64,000 nt of DNA, taken from Pseudomonas gregormendelii. GTDB taxonomy: Bacteria > Pseudomonadota > Gammaproteobacteria > Pseudomonadales > Pseudomonadaceae. Shown one piece after another: positions 25,669 through 33,342 of this stretch. Position 1 is the stretch's first letter. Every line of letters starts with the position of its first letter. The position numbers and the translations under genes are program-made. Location: contig NZ_JADEVO010000036.1 in NCBI RefSeq assembly GCF_017114825.1, forward strand, positions 1 through 64,000, read 5' to 3'. The notes below the pieces were generated by a model, which saw nothing but the letters and a program-made list of their open reading frames with translations, made no database searches and was not told where the DNA came from.

Positions 25669-25721
25669 TCGGGCCTCCCTGCGCCTTGAGATCGCCAATA
25701 CCTGTACCCGAGTAAGCGAAC

Positions 25722-26834
25722 TTGAATAATAAAAATTACGTTTTTGCTGCTTTTGCCATGACCTGCTCCCTCCTGGGAAATTCTGCCAATGCGGCCTCAC
25801 CTTTGGTCTTCAAGGCCGGAAACCTGAGCATCAACCCTTACGGGATTCTTGATCTGTCGCTGCAGGGCGGCAAGTTCACCGACGATCACCCGGGCCATAC
25901 CATGGTCTCGGACGGCAACCTGCAGGCGTCCCGAATTGGCCTGAAGATCGACTACGCACTGGGCAACAGCGGCTATGGCATTCGGGCGTTCGGTGAGCGC
26001 GGCCTGGTGCTGCGCAACATCTGGCGCACCGGCTACAACGAGGGCAGGATCTCCACCAACCGTGGTTATGGTGCAGGGGTGACCGGGCCATTCGGTTCGG
26101 TCGACATGGGCAGCCTGTACATGCCGATCTACTGGGTGTTCCTTGATTCGGACGTGGCGATGTATGGCCTGTCCAACATGGCCTCGATCATGAGCCTGGA
26201 ACACACCACGACCTTGGGCAAAAGTGGCACCGGCGGCTTTTATGACACCACCGTGCGCTACCGAACCCCGGAGGTCCATGGGTTTTCCAGCGAACTGGGG
26301 TATTCCTACGGTAACTCCAGTATTGAAAACGGTCCGGATCAGAACCGCACCAGCGGCTTCAACCTGCGCTATCGCGATGGTGATACAAGGCTGGGCTACG
26401 GCTTCAACCAGCACGATTCGGCTCCCTCGCTGACGACCGGTGAGTTGTACCGGCAAAACACCCACGTGCTCTCCGGCACCGTGCGGCTCGGTGGAGTGCT
26501 GTGGGGCGCGAACTACGTCTACTCCGAACGCGATACCGACGTACGCTGGTTCGCCTCTGCGCAGATGGTCAACGCACGCATCACTTTCGGCCCCGGTGAC
26601 ATCACGCTTGGCGTCTCGCACCGTATCGAAGCCGAGGGCGCACGGGCCTGGGCCACTCACGCGGGCTACCTGTATTCGCTTAATACCAATACCCAGCTCT
26701 ACACCTACGTGTCTCACATCGAGAATAATGCCGACTCCGGGCAGGGGTTTGCGCTGTTGAGTGAAAGCTACCCGAGCGTGCCCAAGGGGTACGACCCGTG
26801 GGCCATGACAGCAGGTATCCGTTGGGGATTCTGA
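25722..26834 (+). CDS. Outer-membrane porin of the SQ operon
   Basis: A 370-residue beta-barrel protein with signal peptide MNNKNYVFAAFAMTCSLLGN then SANA before the mature SPLVF. Alternating aromatic strands and a terminal Phe (GIRWGF) are typical of trimeric gram-negative porins. The start is a TTG: a stop codon lies 9 nt upstream in frame, and the next ATG would leave no basic n-region in the signal. It lies between the glycosidase and mutarotase genes, so it probably admits sulfoquinovosyl compounds into the periplasm. Confidence 0.83.
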   Translation: MNNKNYVFAAFAMTCSLLGNSANAASPLVFKAGNLSINPYGILDLSLQGGKFTDDHPGHTMVSDGNLQASRIGLKIDYALGNSGYGIRAFGERGLVLRNIWRTGYNEGRISTNRGYGAGVTGPFGSVDMGSLYMPIYWVFLDSDVAMYGLSNMASIMSLEHTTTLGKSGTGGFYDTTVRYRTPEVHGFSSELGYSYGNSSIENGPDQNRTSGFNLRYRDGDTRLGYGFNQHDSAPSLTTGELYRQNTHVLSGTVRLGGVLWGANYVYSERDTDVRWFASAQMVNARITFGPGDITLGVSHRIEAEGARAWATHAGYLYSLNTNTQLYTYVSHIENNADSGQGFALLSESYPSVPKGYDPWAMTAGIRWGF

Positions 26835-26840
26835 GCATTG

Positions 26841-27767
26841 ATGAACAGTTGGAACAAGGCGCCACCCATGAACATTCTTGGTCTGCACAGCGGCGATCTG
26901 CAGCTCGACGTACTGCCACAACTGGGCGGTTCCCTGGCCGGTCTGCGGCACCGGGATTTTGCGCTGTTGCGGCCGTGGGATTGCACCCCCAACGTTCGCC
27001 GCTCAGCGTGCTATCCGCTGGTGCCCTATTCGAACCGCATCGCAGAAGGGCGCTTCCAGTGTGGCGGGCACGAATATCAATTACCACGCAATTTCGGCGA
27101 GCATGCTCATCCGCTGCATGGCGTGGGATGGCAGCGTGAGTGGCAGGTGGTTGATTGCACGAGCCATGAATGCCACCTGCGTCTGTCCCATGATCCTGCC
27201 GGGGAGGGCGGCGAGGATTGGCCATTTGCGTTTGAGGTCGATCAATATGTCCGCCTTGATGAGCAGGGGGTTTCCCTGTCGATGACGTTGCGTAATGCCA
27301 GTCAGCAGCCAATGCCGGCCGGTTTGGGTTGGCATCCGTATTTCCCCCGACACCAGGGGGTCGAGCTGTCATTTGCCGCATCGGCGGTATGGCTCAACGG
27401 TAGCGACTCGTTGCCCCAGGAGCGCCTGCCGGTGCCGCCACCGTGGGACTTTGCCCGGCGTCGGGCGCTCGATAACGTCGGCCTGGACAACTGTTTCGAA
27501 GGCTGGCATCGCCAGGCTTTAGTGTATTGGCCGCACGCTGGGGTCGGCGTCGAGATCACCGCGCAGGAAGGGCTGGATCACCTGGTGGTTTTTACGCCAC
27601 CGGCACCTCAGGATTTCATTGCGGTCGAACCGGTCAGTCACTTGAACAACGCCATCAACCTGCCTGCGCCCCAGGCCCACGGCATCGTTTTATTGGGCCC
27701 CGGGCAGGACATGACGCGTACCCTGCGCATGAGCATCAGGTTCGATGGATCAGGAGCAATCGTATGA
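26841..27767 (+). CDS. Aldose-1-epimerase-family protein, predicted SQ mutarotase
   Basis: A 308-residue galactose-mutarotase-like enzyme. Conserved blocks are VPYSNRIAEGRF (sugar-binding Arg), HPLHGVGWQREW (H93), GLGWHPYF (second His) and FIAVEPVSHLNNA (catalytic Glu). It would interconvert alpha- and beta-SQ after glycoside hydrolysis, matching the anomer needed by the dehydrogenase. The start is 6 bp after the porin stop; a TTG at 26838 and an ATG at 26871 are alternatives. Its TGA overlaps the lactonase ATG by 4 bp. Confidence 0.87.
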   Translation: MNSWNKAPPMNILGLHSGDLQLDVLPQLGGSLAGLRHRDFALLRPWDCTPNVRRSACYPLVPYSNRIAEGRFQCGGHEYQLPRNFGEHAHPLHGVGWQREWQVVDCTSHECHLRLSHDPAGEGGEDWPFAFEVDQYVRLDEQGVSLSMTLRNASQQPMPAGLGWHPYFPRHQGVELSFAASAVWLNGSDSLPQERLPVPPPWDFARRRALDNVGLDNCFEGWHRQALVYWPHAGVGVEITAQEGLDHLVVFTPPAPQDFIAVEPVSHLNNAINLPAPQAHGIVLLGPGQDMTRTLRMSIRFDGSGAIV

Positions 27768-28639
27768 GTTACACCGTCAAATGCGTGGTCGATCAAGTCA
27801 GTGAACTGGGCGAATGCCCGGTGTGGTCGGTCCGGGAGCAGGTGCTGTATTGGGCCGATATTCTCGCCGGCCAATTGCATCGGCTGGACCCGCAAACCGG
27901 GGGAGTGACCAGCCTGACGCTGGGCGAGCACCTGGGCTGTTTCGGCCTGCGTCGTCAAGGCGGCTTCATCGTCGCCCTGCGCACTGGCATCTACTTGCTG
28001 GGCGAGGACGGAACACTGGGCCGCAAGCTTGCCGACAATCCCTGCGGGCCCACAGACAGTCGTTTCAACGATGGTCGAGTCGATCCTTGGGGACGTTTCT
28101 GGGCCGGGACGATCTGGCAACCCCGGGACCGCAATGGCGCCGTCCTGATGCGCGTTGATGAGCACATGAATGTGCAAGTCATGGCGCACGACGTCATGGT
28201 GTCCAATGGCCTGGCGTTCAGTCCTGATCGGGCCTGGATGTACCACAGCGACACACCCAATCATGTGCTGTATCGCTACCCCCTTGATGGCCAGGGCCAG
28301 CCGGGGCCCCGGCAGACTGTTCGCACCTTCGAGCGCGGCCCGGGTGGGCGTCCGGACGGCGCCGCGTTCGACAGTGAAGGGTGCTACTGGAGTGCGCAGT
28401 TCGACGGCGGCCGCATCCTGCGATTGGCACCGGATGGCACCCAACTCGACGAAATTCGTGTCCCCACGCGATGGCCGACCATGGTTGCTTTTGGCGGCCC
28501 GGACCTGCGCACGCTGTACATCACCAGTTCCCGGGAAAACCGCAGTGCCGAGGAGCTGGCGACCTGGCCGCTGTCAGGTTGCCTGTTTTCGGTAGAGGTC
28601 GATGTGGCCGGTTGCCCCGAGCCTTTGTTTGCCGGTTGA
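27764..28639 (+). CDS. SMP-30/gluconolactonase-family protein, predicted 6-deoxy-6-sulfogluconolactonase
   Basis: A 291-residue six-bladed propeller of the SMP-30 family. Metal ligands by family comparison are E17 (LGECPVW), N148 (VMVSNGLAFS) and D198 (GGRPDGAAFD), with N102 (SRFNDGRVDP) contacting substrate. It would hydrolyse the lactone produced by SQ dehydrogenase to SG. The ATG at 27764 overlaps the mutarotase stop (ATGA); the frame opening at 27527 lies inside that gene and is not used. SQ1-type pathways have a lactonase of this class at this step. Confidence 0.9.
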   Translation: MSYTVKCVVDQVSELGECPVWSVREQVLYWADILAGQLHRLDPQTGGVTSLTLGEHLGCFGLRRQGGFIVALRTGIYLLGEDGTLGRKLADNPCGPTDSRFNDGRVDPWGRFWAGTIWQPRDRNGAVLMRVDEHMNVQVMAHDVMVSNGLAFSPDRAWMYHSDTPNHVLYRYPLDGQGQPGPRQTVRTFERGPGGRPDGAAFDSEGCYWSAQFDGGRILRLAPDGTQLDEIRVPTRWPTMVAFGGPDLRTLYITSSRENRSAEELATWPLSGCLFSVEVDVAGCPEPLFAG

Positions 28640-28667
28640 GTTTCCCTATTTTTGCAAGGATTGAATC

Positions 28668-29453
28668 ATGAGCCAGCATACCCAAACGCGTTACCCGTCC
28701 CTGACCGGCAAAGTCATCCTGATCAGTGGCGGCGCCTCAGGCATTGGCGCGGCATTTGTCGAAGCGTTTCACGAGCAGGGCGCCCGCGTCGCTTTCCTGG
28801 ATCTGGACCAGGCTGGTGGCCAGGCACTCGCTGCTGCGCTGGGCCAGGACCGGGTGAAGTTCCTGCCCTGCAACGTGCGCGATATCCCGGCGTTGCAGGC
28901 CGCCATCGCGGCAGTCGAAGCGCAATGGGGGGCGGTGGATGTGTTGATCAATAACGCTGCCCGCGACGATCGCCATCCCATGCAGGACGTCGACGTCGAC
29001 TACTGGGATGAACGTATGCAAACCAACCTGCGCCACGCTTTTTTCGCCGCCCAGGCGGTCGCCCCGGGAATGACCCGGCGCGCAAGCGGGGTGATCATCA
29101 ACATGGGCTCGATTTCGTGGATGAGGGGCCGTCCCGGCATGGTCTGCTATACCACTGCCAAGGCTGCAATCAATGGTATGACCCGCACCCTGGCGCGGGA
29201 ACTGGGTGACAGTGGCATTCGTGTCAACAGTCTGGTGCCGGGTGCGATTCGCACTGCCCGCCAGGATGCCATGTGGGCCAGCGATCCGGCGGGACTGGAA
29301 TTGGCCAGTCAGAATTTCATCGACCAGCAAATGCTCAAGTTCCGCCTCGACGCCAGCGATTGCGCACGCATGGCGCTGTTTCTGGCGTCTGATGACAGCC
29401 GCGGCTGCACGGGACAAAACTTCGTGGTGGACGCGGGGTTGTCGATTCAGTAG
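28668..29453 (+). CDS. SDR-family dehydrogenase, predicted SQ dehydrogenase
   Basis: A 261-residue classical short-chain dehydrogenase. The cofactor motif is ILISGGASGIG (residues 17-27; Ser replaces the usual Thr), NNAA is at 95-98, and catalytic residues are S148 (NMGSIS), Y161 and K165 (CYTTAKAA). It fits the first oxidation, SQ to 6-deoxy-6-sulfogluconolactone with NAD. D45 after the second strand (FLDLD) suggests NAD rather than NADP. Last gene of the second operon, 28 bp after the lactonase, with GCAAGGA upstream. Confidence 0.9.
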   Translation: MSQHTQTRYPSLTGKVILISGGASGIGAAFVEAFHEQGARVAFLDLDQAGGQALAAALGQDRVKFLPCNVRDIPALQAAIAAVEAQWGAVDVLINNAARDDRHPMQDVDVDYWDERMQTNLRHAFFAAQAVAPGMTRRASGVIINMGSISWMRGRPGMVCYTTAKAAINGMTRTLARELGDSGIRVNSLVPGAIRTARQDAMWASDPAGLELASQNFIDQQMLKFRLDASDCARMALFLASDDSRGCTGQNFVVDAGLSIQ

Positions 29454-29469
29454 AAGCGGCGGATATCCG

Positions 29470-29673
29470 TCACATTCCGTAACCGGCAGCTTGACCGGCC
29501 TGGTTATCCTGCGCGCCCGCAATCAGGTGCAGCGGCATGTGCTGCACCTCAAGGGTGGTGACTTCAAACCCGCCCACCACCTGAGCCTCTCGCTCCCCCG
29601 GGGCGATGATCTCCGCTTCCTTTGCCTTAGCCATTTTCGCGTGGTTCGCTGCGATTTCATTGAGAGTTGACAC
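29470..29673 (-). CDS. Small protein of unknown function
   Basis: A 67-residue protein beginning MSTLNEIAANHAKMAKAKEA from a GTG start with GGGAGA 6 nt upstream. The first half is a charged amphipathic helix; the second (VGGFEVTTLEVQHMPLHLI) is beta-prone. It converges on the SQ dehydrogenase gene, 16 bp apart. Not recognised. Confidence 0.55.
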   Translation of the reverse strand: MSTLNEIAANHAKMAKAKEAEIIAPGEREAQVVGGFEVTTLEVQHMPLHLIAGAQDNQAGQAAGYGM

Positions 29674-30161
29674 GATACGTCTCCCGGTGACTGACCAAGC
29701 GTAGTGCTGGCGTCCTTGTTCGTTGATAAATTGCCGTCGCGTCAGAAATCCGTTGTTCTGGGGCAGCTATCGGCGTCCATTGCAATCCTTGAGCCAGTCG
29801 GGGCCGGGAAATCAGGAGAGGATCATCGACCGGATGATCGGTACTCGCGCTCGCGTCTCCGTGACAATTTTGAGCTTAGGCCAGATTGTGAAACACCCTG
29901 TGAATTTTGTAAAACGGCGTCATAGAAAAAACCGTGGAAGTGATATTTATATGGCGTTATTTAGGCGCCAATAATCAGTCTTAGTGTATGTAACCAAAAG
30001 CAATTGGAATTAGCACAATTCATTTGCTCACGTTTAAAGAACATCGGCCATAAATAACAAAGTACCGGTGCAGAGCCTTCGGCAAGGATCACTACAACTA
30101 AAAAAATAAAAATTGACGACAAAAAACAGTCTCGTCCTCCCTATTAAGTCGGTGACTCATC
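29674..30161. other. 488-bp intergenic region, AT-rich in its second half
   Basis: No convincing gene is present; frames of 73-83 residues here lack ribosome sites and protein-like composition. From about 29880 the sequence becomes AT-rich (AATTTTGTAAAACGG, ATATTTATATGG, AAAAATAAAAATTGACG), unlike the flanking coding DNA, and could hold the promoter of the lipoprotein gene at 30162. No defined hexamer pair stands out. Confidence 0.5.
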
Positions 30162-30818
30162 ATGATCAAGATCATGGCCTGCTTTTTAATAGGAGCTGTA
30201 CTCGCAGGATGCAACGGCATGGTGAAACCCGATTTTTCGGGGCCCGCCAACGACTCATACTTCACCGTTTTTTCAGGCTTTCCTCTTCCCTATATGTATA
30301 TGGCTTCGGCTGTGCAATGGAACGAGGAGTACGCCGTGACGACGCGTCACACTCCGCTGATCCCCAATGTGCAATACAGCTGCAGTACCGGCTGCGACTT
30401 GGTGTTCATCCGTCACAAAGCCAACGGCCGCTATCCCGCCTGGCGTGCGCCACGGGTAGGCGAGGCCATCACCGCCGTGGGCTCCAGCCCCTACATGGCC
30501 ACCGCGACCGGCAAGGGCAAGGTGTATCAGGCGCCATTTATCAATACCGATGAGAACAGCGGCGATCTGTACGCCATCCACGATGCACCGTTGGTCAAGG
30601 GCATGTCCGGTGGGCCGGTCATCGGCAACGATGGCAACATTGTCGGGATCAACATGGGCTTTTATTCCACGACGTTACACGATGTCAGTGCCCATCCCGG
30701 AGTGAAAGGCGCCGAGCGCATCAGTGTGTTTATTCCGTATTCGATCATTCAGCGCGAATGGCTGTTATTACAGGCTAAACTTGAAACGCCGCGCGGTACC
30801 CGGTTGGCCGCCAAGTAA
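30162..30818 (+). CDS. Lipoprotein trypsin-like serine protease
   Basis: A 218-residue protein with a lipoprotein signal: MIKIMACFLIGAVLAGC, lipid-modified Cys at 17. The protease triad is probably H63 (VTTRHTPL), D79 (GCDLVFI) and S149 (VKGMSGGPVIG). The His-Asp spacing is short for the S1 fold, and cysteines 74 and 78 near Asp could form a disulfide. It is expected on the periplasmic face of a membrane. A regulator or target cannot be named from context. Confidence 0.72.
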   Translation: MIKIMACFLIGAVLAGCNGMVKPDFSGPANDSYFTVFSGFPLPYMYMASAVQWNEEYAVTTRHTPLIPNVQYSCSTGCDLVFIRHKANGRYPAWRAPRVGEAITAVGSSPYMATATGKGKVYQAPFINTDENSGDLYAIHDAPLVKGMSGGPVIGNDGNIVGINMGFYSTTLHDVSAHPGVKGAERISVFIPYSIIQREWLLLQAKLETPRGTRLAAK

Positions 30819-30824
30819 CCAACT

Positions 30825-30852
30825 GCAGGCCCGGTCAATAGGGCGGGCCTGC
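30825..30852 (+). terminator. Hairpin after the protease gene
   Basis: GCAGGCCCG pairs perfectly with CGGGCCTGC over a 10-nt loop, 7 bp after the stop codon. No U-tract follows, so it may be a bidirectional barrier against the convergent AraC transcript. Confidence 0.5.
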
Positions 30853-30863
30853 ACTTCGGCAGT

Positions 30864-30980
30864 CTAAAGATCTTTCTTGAATTCCTTTTCCAGGTGTTTG
30901 TCGCCCTTGTGCCGCTCTTTGTCGAGGTGGGTAGCTTCGTTATCTATTTCTTCGTCAGCGTGCTTATCGGCTTTATCCAT
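30864..30980 (-). CDS. Highly charged small ORF downstream of the AraC gene
   Basis: The minus strand reads MDKADKHADEEIDNEATHLD and ends KEFKKDL, 38 residues dominated by Asp, Glu, Lys and His in a repeating pattern. The frame remains open upstream through DKGIDQDADE and into the AraC gene, but no good start with a ribosome site was found, so a longer original gene may have lost its start. The overlapping hydrophobic plus-strand frame at 30894-31079 looks like the mirror of this one. Confidence 0.38.
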   Translation of the reverse strand: MDKADKHADEEIDNEATHLDKERHKGDKHLEKEFKKDL

Positions 30981-31038
30981 TTCGTCGGCATCTTGATCAA
31001 TGCCTTTGTCTATCTCACGATGGTCATGGCGGACGCGG

Positions 31039-32082
31039 CTAGCCCATGCCGGAACCGAACAACTGACGAATCAACTTAGGCGTGCTACCGGTCCAGCGCT
31101 TGAAAGAACGCCGGAAATTTGCCGCATCGTTGAAACTCAGGTACTCGGCCACTTCTTCGTTGCTGAAGCCTTTGATTTGATACAGGTACAGCGCCACGTG
31201 CTTGCGCACCAGATCCACCTGTTGCTGGAACCCGGTGTGGTGTTTTTGCAGTTTGCGTTTGAGTGTCGCGGGGCTCACGGCAAAGGCGTGCGCGGCCTGT
31301 TCAAGACTTGGGGCCTCGCGCACGTGGGCCTGCAGGTAGCGGTAGACGCAGTCGACAAAACTTGCAGTGAAACCCAGCTGATCGATTTGCCCCTGGGCTT
31401 CCTGCCGGGCGACCTGGCCGACCGTTGCCGAGCAGTTGGGCCAGGGCCGGACGAGGTCCTCGCGGGGGATGCGCATCAGGTCCAGGGGACGTTTGAACTG
31501 CGTGTCTTCGCCCAGGTGCACCCAATACTGCTCGACGTAACGCGGCTCGGCGTGGCTGAAACTGCACTCCCACGGCAGGCGCTGGCCACTCTGGGAGCGG
31601 CTCATGGCGACGATCGACGTCATGCTCGCCTCTAGCAGGAAGCGCCACTGCTCGGCGGCGCCGCAGCTGTCCAGCCAGTAGAAATAGGCGTGCTTGTCGT
31701 CCATTACCAGGCGTGGTGCGGCCAGCGGGCTGAGCAACGCCTGTTGCTGCACCAGGGTATCGAGTGCCTGGTGCAGATTTTGTGCATGGCGCAGGGCGTG
31801 GCTGGCAGGGCCGTAGTGCCCGGGCAGCAGGCGCTGGCCGAACAGAAAGCTGCTGTCGTCGGCATCGAGCAGGCGCCGGCTGTTGTCGATCAGGGCCAGG
31901 AATTGCTGCGGGCTCAGGCGCGTCTGTCCGGCCAGGATGTCGTCGTGGAACAGCCCGGTACCGCGCAGCAGGCGATGGCTGTCGATGTCCCGGGACAGCG
32001 CCAGGTCGATCAGGGTTGCCGGCTGGTAATGCCCGGGAATGAAACGGCTGTCGCTTTCGTACCAGGTATTTTTAAGGGTCAT
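31039..32082 (-). CDS. AraC-family regulator with AraC-type N-terminal ligand domain
   Basis: A 347-residue regulator of the layout seen in OruR/ArgR-like Pseudomonas proteins. The C-terminal double HTH covers about residues 245-342 (SLEQAAHAFAVSPATLKRKL, then YLSFNDAANFRRSFKRWTGS). The first 200 residues form the arabinose-binding-type domain. It starts 9 bp after the GGDEF gene stop, so both are probably cotranscribed. Target genes unknown. Confidence 0.85.
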   Translation of the reverse strand: MTLKNTWYESDSRFIPGHYQPATLIDLALSRDIDSHRLLRGTGLFHDDILAGQTRLSPQQFLALIDNSRRLLDADDSSFLFGQRLLPGHYGPASHALRHAQNLHQALDTLVQQQALLSPLAAPRLVMDDKHAYFYWLDSCGAAEQWRFLLEASMTSIVAMSRSQSGQRLPWECSFSHAEPRYVEQYWVHLGEDTQFKRPLDLMRIPREDLVRPWPNCSATVGQVARQEAQGQIDQLGFTASFVDCVYRYLQAHVREAPSLEQAAHAFAVSPATLKRKLQKHHTGFQQQVDLVRKHVALYLYQIKGFSNEEVAEYLSFNDAANFRRSFKRWTGSTPKLIRQLFGSGMG

Positions 32083-32091
32083 CGCCGCGCC

Positions 32092-33006
32092 TCAGGCTGT
32101 TTTTGCCAGGGGCTGCTTGGCGCGCGCCAGTGCCAGGTTCAGGCGTTTTAGCAAAACGTCAGGTGCCTCATCCATGGCCATCACCACGGCGGTGCTGGCG
32201 GACAATTGCAAGCGCTCGCCATGCTGACGGGTTTTGTGGGCCAGGCCATGCACCGCCTGCTGCAGTTCCAGGGCTAACAGCCGCGCCTGGCTTTCCCCAG
32301 TGTTGGGCAACACCACCACGAAACGGTCGCCAGCCAACCGGCACAGCAGGTCCTGGCGGCGCAGGTTGAGCAGCAATAAATGGCTGATGGCTTGCAACAC
32401 CGCATCGCCTTCGGCATGCCCGAACGCCTGATTGATCGCGGTGAAGTTGTCCAGGTCCACGGCAATCAGCGACAGCGGCTGCTCCTGGGCAAGACTCTGC
32501 GCCAGGCTGGCAGTCAATTGGCGCTTGAGATAATCGGCACCCCCCAGTGGCGTCAGCTTGTCGAACAGACGGTGTTCGCGGAACAGCTTCTCGCGCTTCT
32601 CCATTTGCGCGCTGATCGCCAGCTGCTCGCGATGCCAGTGATAGATGCCGATGGTCAGCAGAATCATCCCGACCGGCATCGGCCCGGATTCCAGCCAGTG
32701 ATCCCAGGTAATGCTGTCGGGCAGGCGAATGAACTCGTCGAGGCTGTCGATCCACCAGGAGAAAAAGATGCAGCTCAGGCCCAGGGCCAGGTAGTTGGTC
32801 ACGCGGCCAGCGGGGCGACTCTTGAGCACCAGCCCCAGCCAGACCAGCGCCAGTAGCGCCGAGCCGCCTTCGCCGATGATGTCCAGCCACACCCACTCGC
32901 TGACGCTTTTCAGTTCGCCGCAGGCCAGGTGCAGGAGCAACCCGAGATTGGCCGCCACCAGGAGCAGGACGAGTTTCCAGCGATGGGGTTTGAGCACAGA
33001 GAACAT
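32092..33006 (-). CDS. Membrane-anchored GGDEF protein with degenerate active-site motif
   Basis: A 304-residue protein with about four N-terminal membrane segments (residues 10-125), a short helical linker and a GGDEF domain. The signature is AGDRF (225-229) instead of GG(D/E)EF, and the usual LTGLxNR region reads LTPLGGADYL. The metal Asp region IAVDLDNFTAINQAFGH is kept. Diguanylate cyclase activity is therefore doubtful; a GTP- or ligand-sensing role is possible. The ATG at 33006 has AAGGA upstream and is preferred to 33045. Precedes the AraC gene in a likely operon. Confidence 0.82.
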   Translation of the reverse strand: MFSVLKPHRWKLVLLLVAANLGLLLHLACGELKSVSEWVWLDIIGEGGSALLALVWLGLVLKSRPAGRVTNYLALGLSCIFFSWWIDSLDEFIRLPDSITWDHWLESGPMPVGMILLTIGIYHWHREQLAISAQMEKREKLFREHRLFDKLTPLGGADYLKRQLTASLAQSLAQEQPLSLIAVDLDNFTAINQAFGHAEGDAVLQAISHLLLLNLRRQDLLCRLAGDRFVVVLPNTGESQARLLALELQQAVHGLAHKTRQHGERLQLSASTAVVMAMDEAPDVLLKRLNLALARAKQPLAKTA

Positions 33007-33250
33007 GGCCGCGATCCTTTGGCGAGTGACAGTGCGCGTCAGCACAGCAGATGTTTGTGACAGGCGGGTGACGGGGGCGGGGGGTCGAATCAGCTCAGTG
33101 ATGCCGCCACATTTTTATCTGATCAAGCGTCCCTGTGGCGAGGCAGTTTGTGTTGCCACAGAAGTTGCGTCAGGCGCGGCAGGTCATTTCAGCTCATTTG
33201 CGCCCGCCGATTCGCGCAAAAGCGCGTTTTGAAGCCTTCCCTGCCACCCC

Positions 33251-33284
33251 CTGTCACAGAACCGTCATCACGCAACCCTAGCTT
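33251..33284 (+). promoter_or_regulatory. Pho-box-like repeat and -10 upstream of the TonB-dependent receptor
   Basis: CTGTCAC (33251-33257) and CCGTCAT (33262-33268) are two 7-mers 11 bp apart, the layout of a PhoB box (CTGTCAT, 4 bp, CTGTCAT). TAGCTT at 33279-33284 is a candidate -10, 10 bp beyond the box, as expected when PhoB replaces the -35. The receptor ATG is at 33343. The remainder of the 33007-33342 gap shows no other gene. Confidence 0.65.
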
Positions 33285-33342
33285 GCCCTCCCAGTTGCCG
33301 GGCCACTTGCCCGGCGTCAACGGACTCTTGGGGGGGACATTC

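Noticed and set aside
15477..29453. Reading the SQ locus as a Weimberg-type pentose or plain alpha-glucoside pathway
   Set aside because: The GH31 protein has the sulfonate-recognition residues of sulfoquinovosidases, and the gene set matches the SQ1 order of functions step by step, including an exporter for the sulfonated product.
30894..31079. 61-residue hydrophobic plus-strand frame
   Set aside because: Its Phe/Val/Leu runs are the reverse complement of the charged Asp/Lys/Glu frame on the other strand, and it lacks a ribosome site.
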